From NCBI GenBank assembly GCA_910589415.1, contig OU342639.1, positions 4,782,268-4,846,267 on the forward strand: DNA of 64,000 bases. Direction: 5' to 3'. The first letter of the stretch is position 1; each line of letters begins with the position of its first letter. Below, one piece after another: positions 60,601-64,000 of this stretch. The translations under genes were made by a program, and so were the position numbers. Source of the stretch: Malachius bipustulatus. Taxonomy: Eukaryota; Arthropoda; Insecta; Coleoptera; Melyridae. The notes under the pieces are model-generated. The model worked only from the letters and a program-made list of their open reading frames with translations, did not search any database and had not been told where the DNA came from.

Positions 60601-61016
60601 ATACTGCCAAAACAACAATAGACACCTGGGCGGAAAACAAGGTACTTCGGTACTGGCAAACTCTACCAGGATTAACTCACTCTAAGACCTTCATTGAGGG
60701 ACCCTCGAGAAACAGAGCTAAAAAGCTACTGGAACTCAAAAGGACTGACCTAAGGGCCCTAATAGGCCTATACACAGGACACTGCAAAGTGAACCACCAC
60801 TTACACAGGATGAATCTAGCCGATAACGCAGAATGTCGCCTGTGTTTGGAGGATGTAGAAACAGCAGAGCATGTACTATGCAACTGCCCCGCCTTGGGAA
60901 GAACCAGGCACTCAACGTTCGGAAAAGTACTTCTCTCTCCGAGAGACCTGGATACATTCACACCATCTAAGGTCATTAGCTTTTTAAAAAGCAGTGGCCT
61001 GCTAGAGTGGATGTAA
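57615..61016 (+). CDS. Non-LTR retrotransposon polyprotein: endonuclease (truncated), RT, RNase H, zinc knuckle
   Basis: One open frame of 1,133 residues without stops. Residues 1 to about 18 come from the target DNA; LINE sequence starts at 57,668. An APE-type endonuclease follows (CSAYFPG, DANSHHLAWG, SDH at 137-139) but its N-terminal third, with the first catalytic residues, is missing. The reverse transcriptase covers about 350-680, with RPISLTS, FLDIEGAF (Asp502), GCPQGGVLSPLLW and YADD (590-593). RNase H starts at WFTDGSK (Asp860) and includes FSDSQAAL and WIPGHSG. A CRLC...H...C zinc knuckle begins at 1074. The RNase H and C-terminal knuckle point to the I/LOA side of LINEs. No start codon of its own survives (the frame opens at GTG), so it is probably a dead-on-arrival, but recent, 5'-truncated copy. 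Its 3' tail is CTAAC-rich (61,089-61,110). Confidence 0.9.
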   Translation: MNTRSAKRSEQTSMDHENSRTELIVCSAYFPGDRSAEQPPPTIVRNLVAYCRGNNLQLIVGCDANSHHLAWGSTDINERGESLYNFIIGEKLIVNNIGSKPTFVTKNRQEVLDITFSSNFISNRITNWQVSSEPSCSDHRQIVFDIEIGHRPIVEYRDPKRTDWSGYEKSLQTGLETVIPTIKNRDDIEIAAEQVRNAIISAYHENCPPKTKRNDRKVDWWNKDLEKRRKEVRRLFNRAKEMGNWDEYRTKLTEYYKEIRRSKRESWRRFCESIHDLPRSARIHKILSRDPTQPFGSIKRPDGSFTDSEKETLELLKENHFPGSSPLYNQWQLNSGGRINRPQKSEWKVCRSIITAKAIENAVKTFQPFKTPGEDGIFPALLQRGIKILTSSLIKLFRASLAWNYIPSSWAATRVVYVPKVGRTEPHPKSFRPISLTSFILKSLERILDVHIRRSVLVSHPLNVHQYAYQAGKSTDLALNNLVGKITKSLDNKEIMVGVFLDIEGAFNNALPNSLYEAAVSRGIEPVINGWIRNMLDSRMITTSMGGVEVSFRPGRGCPQGGVLSPLLWTLLVDDLLAILSLWRVEVQAYADDLVIMIKGNSERTISNVLQEVLQVTYQWCEREQMSVNPRKTVIVPFTRRKRLEDLIPPTLQGVVIPFAEEAKYLGITLDRKLLWNSHLEKIIHRAKLSLWSCKKICGRTWGTGPKQIHWIYVTIIRPMIAYGCVAWWSKGLQALAKMKLSSLQRQACLAISGAMSTTPSVAMEILLDLPPLHIYLEREARWTTYRLLQVARSTQMACVMERTSLLDDTQSHSLLGMPSDMMPYTTNHCTAYNVLFPSRDEWERNSNDLLKADLTWFTDGSKTPTGVGSGAYDAGSRREFFANLGQYATIFQAEIYAIVLSAQMLVETHCTQKTIKIFSDSQAALKALCSIRCNSKLVWNCQAALNEVAKNNNLTLVWIPGHSGLGENEIADSLARRATESKFTGPEPALGISSNTAKTTIDTWAENKVLRYWQTLPGLTHSKTFIEGPSRNRAKKLLELKRTDLRALIGLYTGHCKVNHHLHRMNLADNAECRLCLEDVETAEHVLCNCPALGRTRHSTFGKVLLSPRDLDTFTPSKVISFLKSSGLLEWM

Positions 61017-61110
61017 ATTACTTAGGTATGAGCCACAATAGACCGCTTGGTCGCAGTGGAGGTGTCACTAATCGACCCACTCATTATATAACTAAACTAA
61101 CTAACTAAAC
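57668..61110 (+). mobile_element. 5'-truncated I/LOA-like LINE insertion, 3,443 bp
   Basis: Left edge: the point where the 631-bp repeat ends (57,667). Right edge: the end of the ACTAAACTAACTAACTAAAC tail, just before the repeat restarts at 61,111. It contains the second half of an endonuclease domain, the complete RT, RNase H and a short 3' untranslated region with a low-complexity tail, as usual for LINE 3' ends. An intact frame and identical flanks argue for a young insertion. Confidence 0.85.
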
Positions 61111-61741
61111 TACAGGTCAGTTGCTCAGAGCGCAATCAACAAAGCCGCTAGGATGGCAGTCGTGGCGCCCTAGATCATGACAAACTAACAAATCAGAGAC
61201 GAAACGGGATTCGAAGAGCCGAGAGACATCATCACGAGGCAGATCCTTAAACTCGTGAAGTCAATGGAAAGCCACGAAAACCCAACAGTGAGACTTGATT
61301 CAGCAAACGAATCAAGGAAACACAGAAACGACATCTTCAGCGTGAAAAGATACGTTGAAGAACACGGAATCGAGATAAACCCGAAAAGGAAGAGGCCCTG
61401 TTAAGCAGCGAAAAACCAAACACCAAAAAGGGACAAAGACACCCCAGTGAGAGAGACATCCAAGCGATACCCTAAAACGCGAAACCCACCAAATTGCTGT
61501 GGAAAAACCAATCGAGAAAACCAACCCCCATAGTGACAAAGACACTCAAAGTGAAACCCCAAAGTGACAGTGACAAATCAGTGAAGCGTGAGAAAGTGAA
61601 GGCTCCCTCGGTAACAGGCAGGAGAAATCTTGAAATCGTCATCACGGCAAGCAAATGAGGAAGCTTCAGATCTCAGATCCAGATATCAGTGAACACGAGG
61701 AGTGCAAAACGTTCTGAGCAAACCTCCATGGACCACGAAAA
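61111..61741. repeat. 631-bp direct repeat, right copy
   Basis: Identical to 57,037-57,667. It starts TACAGGTCAGTTGC directly after the LINE tail and ends at GACCACGAAAA, after which the sequence continues AATCAGCCCGG instead of the LINE's CAGCAGAACGG. Confidence 0.9.
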
Positions 61742-63749
61742 ATCAGCCCGGAATCAACCATGATCTCAAGGGCGTGGTTACCTCAAATCTAGTTTTCACA
61801 GTTCTCACAAGAAATTTGCTTTCCTAGAAAATTTTTTCGAGACGTTCTTACTTTTAGAAACGAGTGAGTACTGCACCAATTCCACCATTACTGGCATCTT
61901 CTTCCTTAACCTTGCCAGGAACAAAAAAGTCGTCTTGAGATGTTTAAACGCTTCTTGGCATTCCTCGCTCTATTGGAATCACATCTTTTCTTCTGTCAGT
62001 CAAGTTTATGGTTTTGGGATGTTAGCAAATCATGGAACAGACCATCGGTGATGGGTACAAAGACTTAGTTTTGGATATGGGTCATTCTTTCATGCATTGA
62101 TTCGATTTTCTGGTTACCTACTGCCACACCACTTCTTCATCGGTGTTTATATTCGAACGTCGTGACCCATGATGACCCTGATCCCGCATCAGTGATGTCG
62201 CGCCAGCTCTCCCTGCCTTCGTAATTCCTTATTATTTTTGCCACTGGGAATTTTTTCCTGGGATGGTCGGCTTCTTCATGCCATCTCATCGAATGACAAT
62301 GCCCCACAAAGGACGTGATACCTAGGATCGAAGACATTTGTTCTATGGGTGGTCCATGGTATTGGTAACATCTTTCTGTAGGATGTCATTTCAAATCCTT
62401 CGATTCGTTTACGGCAATCTGCGTTAAAGGGTTTCAAACCCTTTGTAAGGGGAAAACGGAGCGCAGAATTACTCTCATTTCTCTCGATTTAAAACAAAAC
62501 ATTTTAACGTTCAGTTCACTGTCTTCTGAAAGTCTGGTAATAAACAATGATAGGTGAAAATCGCACGCTGCCCTCTTTTCTTTGCCAACTCCATGTGAAA
62601 ACAACTGAAGTTATTACGGGCGACACAACGTACTTCTTAGGAAGAAGGGTTCTAACCACTTTTGACGATCACATCACGACTAGGCCAAGGGGAAAGGGGA
62701 AAGGAAGTGAGCTTTTCTCACACAGATAAGCGGACCCGGGGTTGGGTGATTACAATAGTTTGGTGAGAGACGTTTTTGTAATTCCTCTTCTCTTTAGTTC
62801 CAGTTGTTTGAAACGCCAGCACTAAGGTAGATAGTGTCTACTTCGACGCTGGTCGCCTCTATCCGGTGTATTAGGTTTCACTTCCGTGAAACTACCACCT
62901 CTACTACAGACTAAATGCTCAAGATACTGCACTTTGAAACAGATGTCATTTCTTGAGACTAAGCTGCAGACCAGAAGCACGCAATCGCTGGAATATCTCC
63001 TTCAAGCTCTTCATGTGGTCTTCAAAGGTATATATATACCACAATATTGCAGAACAGTACCTTCAGTACCGTTTCCATTAATCTTTCAACTAAGGAGAAC
63101 TGCAATTCTGGATGCAGAGGACACAAGAAAGAAGAATGTGGTAAAGTGCTGAGGAGGCTTTCGTCCAGAAATGGACATTGATAGGCTGAGAGAGAGTTTT
63201 ATCGAATACCATGTAAAAAAAGAGACAAAACCACCTAAATTTTAGCTGGTCAGTCGATACACTTCTAACGATTCCTATATGATAGAAAGAGACTATAGCG
63301 TGCAGCAAAGACCCGGAAAATGTAAGAAATAATTTTTTTAAGAAGAAACCCAATTTGGATTATTAAAGGTCAAGACGTAGTGATAGGATTACGCAGTAGC
63401 CTCATACCTGCAACGATTGTGACGCAGCTAAATAAGCGATTTCGGTGTAAGCCAACGTAAGCAACAGTTTCGTTACTATTCTCGTCTAACCCTTAATCAA
63501 TCATAATGATCCGACACATCATAATTAACATAGATTGACGTGTGACGTGTTGTATATTACCAGGACTAGACGGGATATGAAGGAGGAAGGTTTAATATTT
63601 CTAGCGTGTTCTGGACTATTAAATTAATTGCTTATTACCTAGGTACTTTATAGGTATAGCTAAAGGAAGAACTAATAAGGAAATAAGGGATGAAGGATAT
63701 ACTTAGATAAATTACGTGATTTAAAATTGGAATTTAAAAATAAACTCAC
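61742..63749. other. Intergenic or intronic DNA, nothing recognised
   Basis: The first part probably continues the interrupted Jockey-like element's 3' end. A small inverted sequence AAAGGGTTTCAAACCCTTT lies at about 62,426. The region lies downstream of a minus-strand exon, so it may be an intron of that gene. No coding exon could be supported. Confidence 0.4.
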
Positions 63750-63911
63750 CCCCGCAGTAGGATTGTTTTTCCACTAATCCTTCTTGACATGTGCATATTT
63801 TTACATCTGACGTTGGAAGCTCACTGATGGTTCTATTGTTTTTGCTCTTCGGTGGTAGACAATCTGCTCCGTCTATGCACTCATCATCGGTACCGCATAA
63901 ATGTTGAGGGG
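63750..63911 (-). CDS. Internal exon encoding a six-cysteine EGF/EB-like module (partial gene)
   Basis: On the minus strand an acceptor (CTTACTTTTTCAG) precedes 63,911 and a GTGAGT donor follows 63,750. The exon is 162 nt with a phase 1 intron on each side, the classic arrangement for shuffled extracellular modules. It encodes 53 residues with six cysteines: HLCGTDDECIDGADCL, then ICTCQEGL and YCGG. This fits an EGF-like or insect EB-type module of a secreted or membrane protein. The rest of the gene lies in unrecognised DNA to the left and beyond the window on the right, so the product cannot be named. Confidence 0.6.
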
Positions 63912-64000
63912 CTGAAAAAGTAAGTATAGATGTCAAAAAAAAACGTATTCTAAGTATTAGTAAGATATTAAGAGATACCATTATAAAATATCAAGTAACA

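Noticed and set aside
57037..61741. LTR retrotransposon with 631-bp LTRs
   Set aside because: The internal protein has APE endonuclease and LINE-type RT with a C-terminal zinc knuckle, and no gag, protease or integrase. The left repeat is continuous with an older LINE coding region.
62420..62445. Hairpin AAAGGGTTTCAAACCCTTT as a tRNA or terminator
   Set aside because: No cloverleaf can be drawn around it and no gene ends there; it is probably a chance inverted sequence.

Overview
The window is animal nuclear DNA, almost certainly from an insect. It contains spliced genes with GT/AG introns, a prostanoid-receptor-like GPCR of the insect type, insect-type non-LTR retrotransposons, a mariner remnant, many fold-back (giant palindromic) repeats and AT-rich intergenic DNA. 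The order cannot be fixed from sequence alone; no single gene here is diagnostic for me.

Layout. 1-25,169 is one continuous satellite array running off the left edge: about 170 monomers of 147/148 bp, each itself an imperfect inverted dimer, organised into nested higher-order duplications (2,825 bp, 5,357 bp and 888 bp periods). The array stops abruptly and is followed within 70 bp by ten perfect consecutive heat-shock-factor pentamers (25,240-25,287) inside a degenerate 10-bp-period minisatellite. 26.3-34.9 kb holds a four-exon gene for a small secreted Ala/Gln-rich helical protein with a Gly-rich tail, with fold-back elements upstream and in two introns. 35.4-36.9 kb holds a complete four-exon class A GPCR gene on the minus strand, resembling prostaglandin E receptors. 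37-50 kb is intergenic, with decayed fold-backs, a diverged repeat family and pieces of at least two LINEs.

50,511-53,181 is the most remarkable part. A 2.65-kb array of a 450-bp unit (about 4.6 direct plus 1.3 inverted copies) is flanked by a 12-bp direct repeat, and every unit that covers the relevant segment carries what reads as a complete type I hammerhead ribozyme (six copies, with all conserved core bases). This looks like a retrozyme (hammerhead-bearing non-autonomous retroelement, of the kind linked to Penelope-like elements) inserted as a head-to-head tandem. 56.5-61.7 kb holds a decayed Jockey-like LINE whose 3' part was hit by a 5'-truncated LINE with one long intact ORF (endonuclease-RT-RNase H-zinc knuckle). 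That insertion is bracketed by identical 631-bp direct repeats. The right edge carries one phase 1-1 cysteine-rich exon of a minus-strand gene that continues outside the window.

Apart from the two host genes, which share no visible function, the window is dominated by selfish and structural DNA. The recurring theme is inverted symmetry at every scale: within satellite monomers, in fold-back elements 0.1-0.9 kb long, and in the head-to-head ribozyme array. All assignments are by reading only; no database search or folding software was used.
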